A DNA stretch of 64,000 bases, taken from assembly GCA_943736015.1 (NCBI GenBank), contig OX031068.1, positions 26,110,296 through 26,174,295 on the forward strand, written 5' to 3'. Source of the stretch: Tridacna crocea (lineage: Eukaryota; Mollusca; Bivalvia; Cardiida; Cardiidae). The position numbers and the translations under genes were made by a program. Shown one piece after another: positions 26,801 through 38,800 of the stretch (position 1 is its first letter; each line of letters starts with the position of its first letter). The notes beneath the pieces were generated by a model. The model was not told the origin of the DNA. It saw only the letters and a program-made list of their open reading frames with translations, and made no database searches.

Positions 26801-29800
26801 CTACCGGTTACTCCTCTTTTCAACAATGTTTTCTATAGTTAAAAGGACACTATTACTTAGCTACAGCACAAAATGCAATCAGATTTCCTAAATTGGGAAT
26901 TGAATGAAAGCAACATGGCATTTCTGAAGTATTGAATGCAAAGATACTGTCTTACTGGATCAGTGAATGCAAGCAACATTACCTAACTGGAGTATTGATT
27001 AAAACAACATTCAATTTGTCTAACTGGAACACTGACAGCATGTGAATTTGGCTAATTGAATACTGAACACTATTGTCCATCTCACCAGGAGCACTGAATG
27101 CAAGCAACACTGTCATAGTGGAGAACTGCATGCAACAATATTGCCTAACTGGAGCAATACAAGTAACACTATTTCCAAGCTAGTGCACCTTAATGGAACA
27201 AAATTGCCTAACAGGACTACAGAAAACAAGTTTGTCTGACTGGAATACTAAGCACAGATAGAATTAGACCTTTATCAAACAATCCCTGGTTTTTATGACC
27301 CTGAGATAAAAATCCGTTGAAAATATTGTGGGAAAAGGAGAAAATGCTAGTAACCAGCATTTTTTCCTTTTCCCACAATATTTTCTACCCTTACAAAACA
27401 ATTTTCAAATTTTCAATCACATTAATTTATCGTCTGCAAGCGCTTCGAATTCGGAGGAGTCTAAAATTTTGTCGTTTGGTAAAGGGTGAATTATTTTGGG
27501 TAATGAATGCACAAAGAAAGCATTAACTTGACTGCTGAATGGTGCCTATATTGCAAAACTGAGGTACTGGATACATGTGATACTGCCTTACTGGAGGGAA
27601 CAATACAGACAATATCGCCTAACTGGAGTGCTGAATTCTGACCATATTACCTAACTGGGGAACTGATAACAGACAAGATACTGAGGCATATGAGACATTC
27701 AACTCTTAACCACACAACAAAAAATAGACTGGTCTAAAATGAAAGCATTTGCAGATGACATTTTAAACGTACATTGTAATTGAAATGACAGCATTTTGTC
27801 TTTAGTTTAAACATATTTATTTTACATCGATTGAGAAACAAGTTCTGACAACTTATACTAATCTCTCTCGATTCTGCTTCCTGGGAAATACACCAGTACT
27901 CGCGCCGAATGTGTGGGCCGATGAAAAATCCCAAAGTTGACACCCGCTCCCGGGAATCGAACTCAGGACCTTTTGGTCACGAGGCCGACGCTCTACCTCA
28001 CGACCACAGACACCACACATTTTGTCTTTGATAGAGTAGATTGTTGGAAAAGAAGAAAATGCTATTTACCAGCATTTTCTCCTTTTCCAACAATGTTTTC
28101 AGAAAGCCTTTTGGGTCATTAAAATTCAGGATTGTGTGGTAAGGAGTTACATGAAATTCAACAAAGCCCCAAATATTTAATCACATTGAGCAAGGTGATC
28201 CAATTAGCTGGTTAGAAACTACACATACAGCCAGTAGGAGCATCTATAAATTTATGTAATAAAGTCAACCTGTGTCACAATGTTTTCCAGATAAAAATAA
28301 CTGCAATTCTTCCACGTAGGTGCACATTACTGTATGAGAGGTCTTGGTATGGGTCAATTTTCCTTTTCAATGATAATGACAAACTCAGATACATTGCATT
28401 TTTGTAAAGCAAGATCAAACAATAGAATGCAGTCTTGTCTTTTATTTAAAATGCCTAGAGCATGAGTTAAAACATGAATGCTAATAATAGTAGGAAGTTT
28501 ACCTTCAAATCTTTACCAAACAACAAAATTTTTGACTGGTCCAAATTGAAAGCTCTTGTAGACGACAAATGTTAATCAAAAATTGAAATTTGTTCCCAGT
28601 AGGGTAGAAAACATTGTGGCAATAGGAGAAAATGCTAGTTTTCTATCTTGGTGTCGTAAAAATCAGGGATTGTTTGGGAACGGGTTAATGTCACTGTCCC
28701 AGATTTTAATGGCACACAGAGAGAAAGCCTTTGAAACATTGTGGGAGGGAGAGGAGAAATGTTTCTAGCCTTTCAAAAAAAAAAGGCATTTACGCCATAT
28801 CTAAATTCAATTTGTTGTCTGCAAATGCTTTTATGTTGTGGAACCCCACCACATTCTTCTAATGATAGTCCCTGAGTCAAAATTGGCTCAGCCGTACAGT
28901 TCACAATTTTAACAAAGGCTTGTAGATCTAAAGTATTTGACTGTATATAGAGGCTTCGATGGATGAAGGCACCAAATGGACCACTAACAGGATCCAAGTA
29001 ATTACAGTTCTGTTGTCAAATATTTCATCACCCCACGGCCACAACTTTCACACAGACTTTTATAGAGTGAACTTTGATCATTTTCATGTTTGAAGCCATT
29101 TGGCCTACAATATTATTGTAATCTTAAGTTTGTAAATTATTAGACCCTGCAATGCAATAAAATATATCTTTGTGAGTTCAGATGTATGTCATTTATTGTA
29201 CTGCATGTTATGATACCATTGATTTTTTTTTTTATGGACGGTCCTGTTAATAGGTCTAAATGCACCTTTAATTTGAAATCTTTAACTTAAACACTGGTGG
29301 AAATAAGAAGTATTTTATCTGTCATTTTAGGAACTTGAAGAAGAAGATCAAGGTTACGAATCTAACTGCCCTGTAAGTATAATAGTGTAAATATCCTTGT
29401 ATGCAGAAGTGCTCTGTGCCTGCTCTGCGAATATTTATTGTGCATTGGAATCGAATTCTGTGTATATTCTACATATTAATTAGATTGTAGCCTCTTTCTC
29501 TATGATACAATTGTTGTTGACTGTTTACCAATACTCCAACATTTTAATGGTAAAACTGGGATGATTTAAAGTTCCTCGTGGTCATGAGGACTTCGATTTG
29601 TTTGGTAAAGAGATAACCCTTTGGCAAACAATTTTTACACCCTGAAAAATAGCTTTTGAAAACATTGAGGGAAAAGGATAAAATACTGGTAACCAGTATA
29701 CCCTGTCAAAAAAAGAAATCATCATTTGAGCTACATTTGATCTGTCGTCTGCAAATACTTAACTCATTACCAAATGGCAATATTTTCGGCTTATCCAAAT

Positions 29801-32800
29801 GGAAAGCATAAATTTTGCAGATGACAAAATAAAAGTGACTGAAAATTTGAAATTTGTTTTGTGAAGGGTAGAAAACGTTGTGGGAAAAGGAGAAAATGCT
29901 GGTTACCAGCATTTTCTCCTTTTCCAACAATGCTTTCTAAAGGCTTCTTTATCAGGGTCGTAAAAAGTAGGGATTGTGTGGTAATGGATTAAAAATTCGT
30001 TGAGTTCAAAATTATGTTGTTTGGTAGAAACAAACAAGTTTGTTTGGTGCATATTTTATTCAAGAAGAAATAGTTATTACAATTTTACACTAGGCCTATT
30101 TCTTACAGCATTTTCGACAGTCTTCTATTGCAATTAAACCAACACTGAGAATACAAAATGCAATTCAGAAACAAAAAAATCATTCCGTTAGTTATCCGTA
30201 TTTGTTGTTTCTTTCTTCATTGTTTAAAATTTTTCAAAATCCAGTATATTCTTGTACAATTGCATGTTCTTCTACCCTACGTCTTGAACAAAAATTTAGG
30301 TTGCTTTGCTTGTTTTCTTATCATTAAGAGCGCAATATTTTTCTTCTTTCTTCAGTTTTCTATTATACCTCTTGCAGATTCCCATCAGAATGTATTTTTT
30401 GTTGCAAATACCATTATACAAAATGGCTGCTAAGTACGTGACTGGTACATTTTCTACTATTTTACTTTCCATATACATGTACATATTTTATTAGTAGATC
30501 TCGCTACAGAACGTCAATTTATACAGATTACCACTACTTGCTTCAGAGCAAACTATGCATTTTAGACAGATATGGTAGAGATAGAATTAAACACTGTTCT
30601 TGTTTATGTGTTGAACTGAACAAAACTCATTCAAAAGTGATAAATTATATGAAGAGAGATTACAACTTGTTTAAGATGACTTTGTTGTTTTGTCTTTGTT
30701 GAGGGAGAAGACTCCTTCATGCATAGCTCCTGATGATACAATACCTGACCACTGCATTGGAATTTTGAAAAATATCTCTTTGGCTCAGTGGTTATGGTAT
30801 TGGTCTTTTTGAACCTCGAAAAATGAGGAGCTTTGTCCTTCATGGGTTCGAATCCCACCAGGTTTGGTTTTTATTCGAGCTATGCATTTGTTCATTTGTT
30901 TCTTTGTTTCGAACTTTGTTCGTAAGATGTTGGCTTATCTGGGATTGGCCATTGAGCCATTAATATCATGTGATGTCCAAAAACAGACTTTTTGCCTAAG
31001 AAGGCTTTCAGTCATCAATAAATGATAACTTTAAGAAGGGGTGTTTCACAGAAAACCGCTTCTTCATGCATAGCTGCAGCCCAATTTACATGTAAATAGA
31101 ATACCTGACTACTTTATTGGGGAAATATCTCTTTGACTCAGTGGTTGTTTTACTGGTTGTTTAGAACCTTGAAAAAACAAGGATATTTGCCCATCATAGG
31201 CTCGAATCCCACCAGAGGTGGTTTGTATTTCGGCTGTGCTTTCATTTGTTTCTCTGTTACAGACTTTGTTTGTAAGATCTTTAACCCTTTCCCAAACAAG
31301 CCCTGGTTTTTAGGTGTCTGCAGTAAAAGTCTTTTGAAAACACTGTGGGAAGAGGAGAAATTGCTCGTAACGAGCAATTTCTCCTTTTCCCATAGTGTTT
31401 TCTACCATTTTTGAGAACTTTCTGCCATTTTCTCAAAATCTAAAATTGTCGTCTGCAAACTCTTTCAGTTTGGAAGAGTCCAAAATTTGTTGTTTGGGAA
31501 AGGGTTAACTCGTTACCAAACGACAAAATTTAGGTTTGTCCAAATCGAAAGCATTTGCAGATGATAAAATAAAAGTGACTGAGAATTTGAAATTTGTTTT
31601 GTGAAGAGTAGAAAATATTGTGGGAAAGAAGAAATTGCTGGTTACTAACATTTTCTCCTTTTGCCACAATGTTTTCTAAAGGCTTCTTTCTCAGGGTCGT
31701 CAAAAGTAGGGATTGTTTGGTAATGGGTTAATCCTACCTGAAAAGTGCTGAATGTTACCTATAGCATGCTACAGGCTAAGAATGCATAAAAGCAATGATA
31801 ATAACAATGCACTTCATAAGATTGTGGGCCAATGATAAATTCTTTTATTTCTTCAATCTCTGTATATTTTAAATTTCTTTAATATAGTAGATCTTCTGTA
31901 TCAAACTGCATTGCACTGCGTTGCTTTAGATAATGCTATCATTCCAACTCTCCTTTATTTCAGTTTAATGTACTGTATCGTACTGTTTGTAATGTATTGT
32001 ATTATTTATGTACATGGTTAATTTCACAACTACTTACAGGGTGATTCACAAGACCCGCAGAGAACATTCGTACAAAAAGCCACTTTAGTGATGAAAGTGA
32101 GTGATCTGACGATATTTTTCTATGCTGTTCGGTAAACTTGAAAGTGAAACGAGCTTTATTTAAAACTAAACACTAAAATCACTCACATCTATTAACCCAT
32201 TACCACACAATCCCTACTTTTGACATCCCTGAGAAAGAAGCCTTTTGAAAACACTGCAGGAAAAGGAGAAAATGCTGGTAACCAGCATTTTCTCATTTTT
32301 CCACAGTGTTTTCTACCCTTCCCAGATTAAATTTCAATTTTTCAGTCACCTTTATTTTGTTGTCTGCAAATGCTTTCAATTTGAACCAGTCTAAAATTTT
32401 GTCGTGTGGTAAAGAGTTAACCAGCTTCCTCAAAAACACACAGATCTCCTTGTGATGTTGAATATATCTGAAACTCTTAGGTGAACCCCTTCTAAGCTTT
32501 CTTGACAAAATTTGGACTTGATACAGGCATGGCTTATTTTCTTGATAACATAACTTTCTCCATAATGAATTACAGTGCATGAAATCTTCCTGCTGTCATT
32601 CATCAGTAGATAGGCCTAGGGTAAATGATCCCGAGGAAATGTTTTTTCTCTAGATATTTTATACCAGCCCCGAAAGCTTAACTGGTGAGAATATGACTTG
32701 TGACTGTTAAATCTTGGCTACTTAACTCTTTACCAAACGACAAAATCTTGGACTGGTCCGAATTCAAAGCATTTGCAGACGATATTATAAATATGGCTCA

Positions 32801-35800
32801 AAAATTGACAATTGTTTCGGGAAAGGTAGAAAACATTGTGGGAAAAGGAGAAAATGCTGGTTACCAGCATTTTCTCCTTTTCCTACCATGTTTTCAAAAG
32901 GCTTCTTTCTCAGGGTCGTTAAAAGTCGGGATTGTGTGGTAAAAAGTTAACCCATTACCAAATGACAATGTTTTAGGCTTGTCCAAATAGAAAGCATTTG
33001 CAGCCGACAAAATAAAAGTGACTGAAAATTTGAAATTTGTTTTGTGAAGAGTAGAAAACATTGTGGGTTATCCCATTACTACACAATCCCTACTTTTGAC
33101 GCCCCTGAGAAAGAAGCCTTTTGAAAACACTGTGGGAAAAGGAGAAAATGCCTTTTATTTTGTCGTCTGCAAATGCTTTCGATTTGGACAAACCTAAACT
33201 TTTGTCGTTTGGTAATGAGTTAAGGGTGTGGGTTCAAGCCCAAGCATCCTTTTGGGGATGTCACCCTCATGGGGAACCAGTGGTGACGTTAAAAAAAAAT
33301 GGAAAATTAATCTTTCTAGATAGAGTTGACAGAACCTTGGCATCATGGGCATAAATGCACAATACATGACTATTAATGTCTATTAGCCCTTTAAATCTTT
33401 ACCAAACAACAAAATTTTAGACCCTTCCAAATTGAAAGCATGTGCAGACTAAAAAATAAATGCAACTCAAAAATTGAAATTTGTTTTCAGCAGGGTAGAA
33501 AACATTGTGTGGAAAAAAAGAAAATGCTGGTTACTAGGTTGTAATTTTACTTTGACCTGCAACAAGCTGTAAAGTGCATTTGAATAGGAGTACAAATACT
33601 TTACAATCATATATTGAATACTTTCGAATTTTTAAATAAATTTCAACATATTGAACGGAATTAGCATATTTCCTGGATATCATTATAAGACAATAAATGT
33701 CTGTAGTATTAGACCAGTAGTAATCAAACCCCTCCCCCCCAACCATCACCTCGACCCTACCAACCTACCCATGTATTCTTCCAATTTTCCATACATATAT
33801 TATTAATGTGTTGCTTTTTGCCCATTGTGCAGTTAATTCTTTTTTTCCCTCCATAATGTGCAGGCTATTTTTTTCGCTCTATACTTCTTTTTATCAACAA
33901 TAAAAAAGAACAAAATGAATACGTTGAATAGTTCATGGAATGATGAGAAATGGCTAAACGGTGGCCAATTAATGGTCTAAGGGAGAAAACTCGCATTCAC
34001 TTGTATCTTGAAGTTATATCAGAGTTGCCGTTCTTGGTTAGTACAGCCTAAAACCAAAGACGAATAAAATGTTATTGTGAAAGTCATAGAGACGTCTGAT
34101 ATAAAAACGTTTCTTGAGGCTATTTAGTGTGATTATTATTATTATATTCCCATGAAAGTTTTATGAATGTCTACTGGCTCGCGACCAGTGGCGGCCAAGT
34201 ACCAGTGGCGGCCATTTCTATGATATCGCGTTTGTGCATACATAAGCATATCAAAGCTCTTGGTCATATTAAAAAAGAAGAAACGGTGTGTTAGATAACC
34301 AATAAAAGTTGAAATTTGACGCAATGTAAGTAAAGATATAAACATGTATCCCCTGTTACCCCCCATGTGTCAAAAAAATCACTTCCGGGGGACTGACCTC
34401 TATCATTTTTATCGCCGATTGAAGCCTCAAATAATCCAAAAAAAAACAGAGTTTCAGTATCAAAAATGCGACATGTACGATGATATTTCACTTACCTCAT
34501 CAGTTAGTCCATTATTTATGTGTTAAAGTATTATATCCAAATAATAAACGAGAGCCACAAATCACACCATGCTTGCAGAAGGCAAGCGTTTAATGACGTC
34601 ATGCAGAGGCATAGCTATCCAGTTCAGTCAGTAACTATATTCTTTTTCATAATCCTCATCATTGCTTACCAGGTTTTCCCTTGCACGGTGCTCAGACAAA
34701 AATGATATTTATAAATGAGCACTATTCTTGATTATCATATAAGTTTCATTTGTTATTATTTTATATTTTGATTTAGATCATTTAATTAAAAAAATACTTG
34801 TAAATCCATAACATTTATTGTATTCCTGTACGACTTTCCACAGGAATTTGACATTCAATAACCACAATAAATGATAACATGTGAAAAAACTCTGCCCTAT
34901 ATATAAGGGAGATTTTTTTTCATATTTTATCATTTATTTTGGTTATAGAATGTCAAATTCCTGTGGACTTAGTTTTTTCCCATTCTTCAACAGATCCCTG
35001 CAATCCTCATCATTGCTTACCACAGTCAAAACCAAAAATTTGACCCATTTCTGATTGAGAAAATATGAAAAAAGTCATCTCAAGCCAACACAATTTCACT
35101 AACTGAATTTCAATGTTCAGAATGTTCTTCATATTAGAAAAAAATTGCTACCACAACATATCAACGGTTTTGAAAATATTGAAGATGAAAAAATGAGACA
35201 TTTCAGTCTGTTACGGAGGTGAGTTTTTAATACTGATTGCATTTTAGAATGGAAAAATATCAAAGTTTTAATGCAATCACTGAACACTATAAACTTTTTT
35301 ATTCTGTATACTTGGAGCAATCATAAATTTAAAAAAAATCCTTACTAACTTATTCCGTAGTTCTAAATTATGCAAGGAAAGAGTCGTTGCAAAAGATTGT
35401 TATAACTTTTTCAAATGAAAAATTATACAAACACATTTGGTTTACTCTCAGTAATTAAAACAATGTCAGATTAGAATATGAGACTTTTGACTGTAAAGTT
35501 TGAACATGTATTATTTCAAAGTAAAGTAGTTATTTGTAAATTGGCCATTATATTTTAGGTCAATTATTAATTATGAACGCCATGTTTCCGTTACGGAGGT
35601 GAGCCGAATATCACACTTAAATAATAAACTCAATACTTGTCCTGAAAAATCTTTCTAAACATTTTCACTCATAAGTAATTCCTAAAACACATTATTAACT
35701 GTAAAACAATAAATACAATAACAACAACAAAGTACATGTATTTCTGTCAATATCAGAGTTGAACTTTAAAGAAATCAATAGAATGAGAACCATCTTTTTG

Positions 35801-38800
35801 TTCGATGAGTATATGTTTTTATACTTGTATGTCCTAAAAACCACAAGAAGCCATGCTGAATCAACTTTGCCTATACTTTGAACCATGGAAGAAAATCTAG
35901 TTGTAAAGAATTTGTTATCGTTAGTTATCTACTGATTGAAATATTCATAATGTGTCCGTTACGGAGGTGAGCTAAACTTGATACATCAGGGTCCGTATTC
36001 ACCAACTACTCTTGAAAATATTATTAGTTTTACTAGTATTCCCCAGAATTTTCTACAATTGAAAGTCACACAACTCATCTTCTGATTGGCTGAACCAAAT
36101 GCCGTAGCCGATTAGAAGTAGATCTTCTGTCACTTTCAAATGTACACATGAAGTCTTTGAGAATTAGTTCTTAAGAATATTTGGTGAACAAGGACCCTAA
36201 ACACAGTTAAAAAGTGCTTATTATGAGGCATCTTGCCATCAGTGTGCTTCAAGACAGCGATGAATAAATGGAAAAACATATAAGTAACACTTCAAACTTT
36301 CGCATTTTCAAAATGACATACAGATCTATATTATATAATCTGTTAATAGTGAAACATGCACATTTGATTATTTCACTAAATATTTATATGTATTTACTCC
36401 ATATCAATGTAATGCTAAATGCAGTCTTTGTAGTATGTTGACTCTTTAATCACAGTTGACAATACAAGAGGCTTTCGTTTATCGTGCAGATCAAGATAAG
36501 ATTGCACAGAATGTGTAGTCTGATCTCTGATCTGCACTGTACATTTCTTTAATGTGGATTAGAACTGAACTGTCCCTCCATTGTGCAGCTGAACTGTATG
36601 TGTAGCCATTCAGAAGAAAAAAGTTACTCATTTGTAGAGAAAGGGTAAAAAGTAAACTAGCGCAATGTGAAATCACTATGAGAGCAATCTCTAGTTAACC
36701 AATGATTTCTCTGTTATGAAAGTGATAAACTTTCGACTGTTGTGTCTTTCAGAACTTAAACTCAAATAAACAGAAACTGTTTTTTTTTCAAAGCTTGTAA
36801 ACCTTTATGTTATTATACTGTAATGGAAATCTAATAACTAAAATAACATCAAATCGCCTGCAAGTCACACATTTCAGCCTTTTCTTCAAGAGCAACTTCG
36901 ATTTTCTTTTGATTATTGTCTCTCAATTTGAAACTCGGTATTTGGTTAAGAATTCATACATTGTTTATTTGTTATACATGTATTTTTTTTTTCTAACTGA
37001 TAGCGTAATTTTACTTTCTTTTGGAATGAAATGAACCACAAATGCATATAATTAACCATTATATCTTGTAAATGAGTATATCATAACCCCTCTCTACATA
37101 GCAGCCATCAATATTCCATTCTCCCATCCGTAATATATTTTCTCACCACCGTAACAGTTTTTTTGATGAACAATTAAACTTGTATAAATCGATAAAACTG
37201 TTAAACTTTACAACGTTCCAACATATTCTATGACTTTTATAAAAAATCACAGCATGAAAGTGTAATTCTATATGAATTTATTCATGCTATGCAGTTTCAA
37301 CCACTTGTTTACCGTTTTCTCACCTCCATAACGGATTCATGGAAAAAAGATACATCATACAACGTTTTTTTCTGTGTACAGAAGAAATATAAACGTAGAC
37401 ATGTTGAAATGAATTAATTTTACCATGCCCTCTTTTAACCTGGACATCATTTTGTTAACGTAACAAAAAAGATTGTGTTTATGATATAAATTATCACCTC
37501 CGTAACAGTAGAAAGGGTCGAGGGTATTTTATTGCAGGACCTTAAAATCTATTCTTGTTCACTTTTAAGCAATATTTCTACCGTGGTAGATTGTGTCTTC
37601 GCAAAAAAAAAAAAAATTTCATACTGTGGGATCAAAAAGAACAAATTTCAAGACTTAACCTTGTTTTTATCAATTCTTCTTTCTTGTAAATCTAAACTTT
37701 TTTCGTCAGTAAGGTCGTAGTTAACGTCATATACATCGCACATGATGTAACAGTGTTTTCTAAGAAGCAATTTGTTGTTATATTCGCACTAGTTACAGGG
37801 GTATTGCTCAAAATTTTACTTCGTTACGGAGGAGAGAAGTTACGGAGGTGAGAATAAAAAACGAATTTCAACCTATTGTGTCCGAATGAAACGAAATAAA
37901 AATTGAATAAATGCAAAAATGGGGGAAATACGACATGGAGATATGGTGACTTGATATAGAAAACAAATGTAATCACAATGAATAGGACATTTTCTAGTTA
38001 CGGAGGTGAGGTTTTAAATCGCGACAAAACGTGGTGTGACTTCATGCAGCGATTTTCACATGTTCTTCGCGCTGATTCACATTTTTCTGTATATATCAAA
38101 GGAATTTCATGTTTTATGAAGAAAACAGCGCATTTTCTACAGCTCTACACATGTATTAACACAGTTTGCACAGGTCGTAAAAATCGTTACGGTAGGTGAG
38201 GTCTATTTTGGCGACATCGAAAAAATCTGCCGGAAGGAAAAAATAAGCAAATCAGGAACAAAAAAATGTTCTTAGTTAGTTGATAGCTACCATTTCTTTA
38301 CCTTAGTAAAATAACTGTATTCGTTTAAAGTTTCATATTTAAAATTTCACAGCTATAAAATGTCAATTTGTTGTGGAGACATTCGAAAATTCGCTACTAG
38401 CGGCATTTTGACCTCAAAATTTCTTTATTTTTTTGGCAAATAGATTATCTTCTTTATCAATAATTGATTAAAAGTATTCCTTTGAATATTATTTTCACAT
38501 ATATAGTTCACTAAATGTATTTGTGGCAGTTTAAGATCGTCGACAATACTGGCGACACTGGTTTTGCGTAAATGGGTCAAATTTTTGGTTTTGACTGACC
38601 AGGTTTTCCCTTGCACGGTGCTCAGACAAAAATGATATTTATAAATGAATAAATGAATGATATTTTAACGGCAAGACTTTACATGGCTATATTAGGCCCA
38701 TATAAGTATAGAACACCCAACAAAAAACGTTATGTAACGTTTGCTCTTTTTCAAGTACAATGGTCAACAGGGAGTGGGGAATAAATGAGCTTGGCCCACT

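Larger units (their letters stand above)
17911..29330 (+). other. Gene 1 intron 5
   Basis: Largest early intron. Holds about 25 MITE copies, the mariner, a minisatellite, and the SINE. 24090-24680, 24960-25430, 28150-28500 and 28990-29330 show nothing supportable beyond poly-A/T runs and AATAAA-like strings without a gene. Confidence 0.6.
29373..32039 (+). other. Gene 1 intron 6
   Basis: MITEs at 29.6-30.0 and 31.3-31.7 kb and a SINE pair between them. 30000-30690 has only low-complexity T/A-rich sequence; its apparent ORFs on both strands have no recognisable content. Confidence 0.55.
35023..38597. mobile_element. 3,575-bp non-coding element with perfect 28-bp TIRs
   Basis: Ends are 28-bp perfect inverted repeats (CAGTCAAAACC... 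at 35023-35050, ...GGTTTTGACTG at 38570-38597). The flanks both read ACCA, and the empty-site sequence survives next door at 34651-34718 with a single ACCA, so a 4-bp target duplication is directly supported. Interior is AT-rich with no convincing ORF but about ten copies of GTTACGGAGGTGAG. Superfamily unassigned; a 4-bp duplication is known in several cut-and-paste groups. Probably non-autonomous. Confidence 0.85.

Noticed and set aside
30158-30494. Membrane-protein-like frames of 60-90 residues
   Set aside because: T-rich DNA reads as Phe/Leu on both strands; no start context, splice sites or homologue.
36807-38199. Short frames inside the 3.6-kb element as a possible transposase
   Set aside because: All under 80 residues, biased by AT content, with no catalytic motif.
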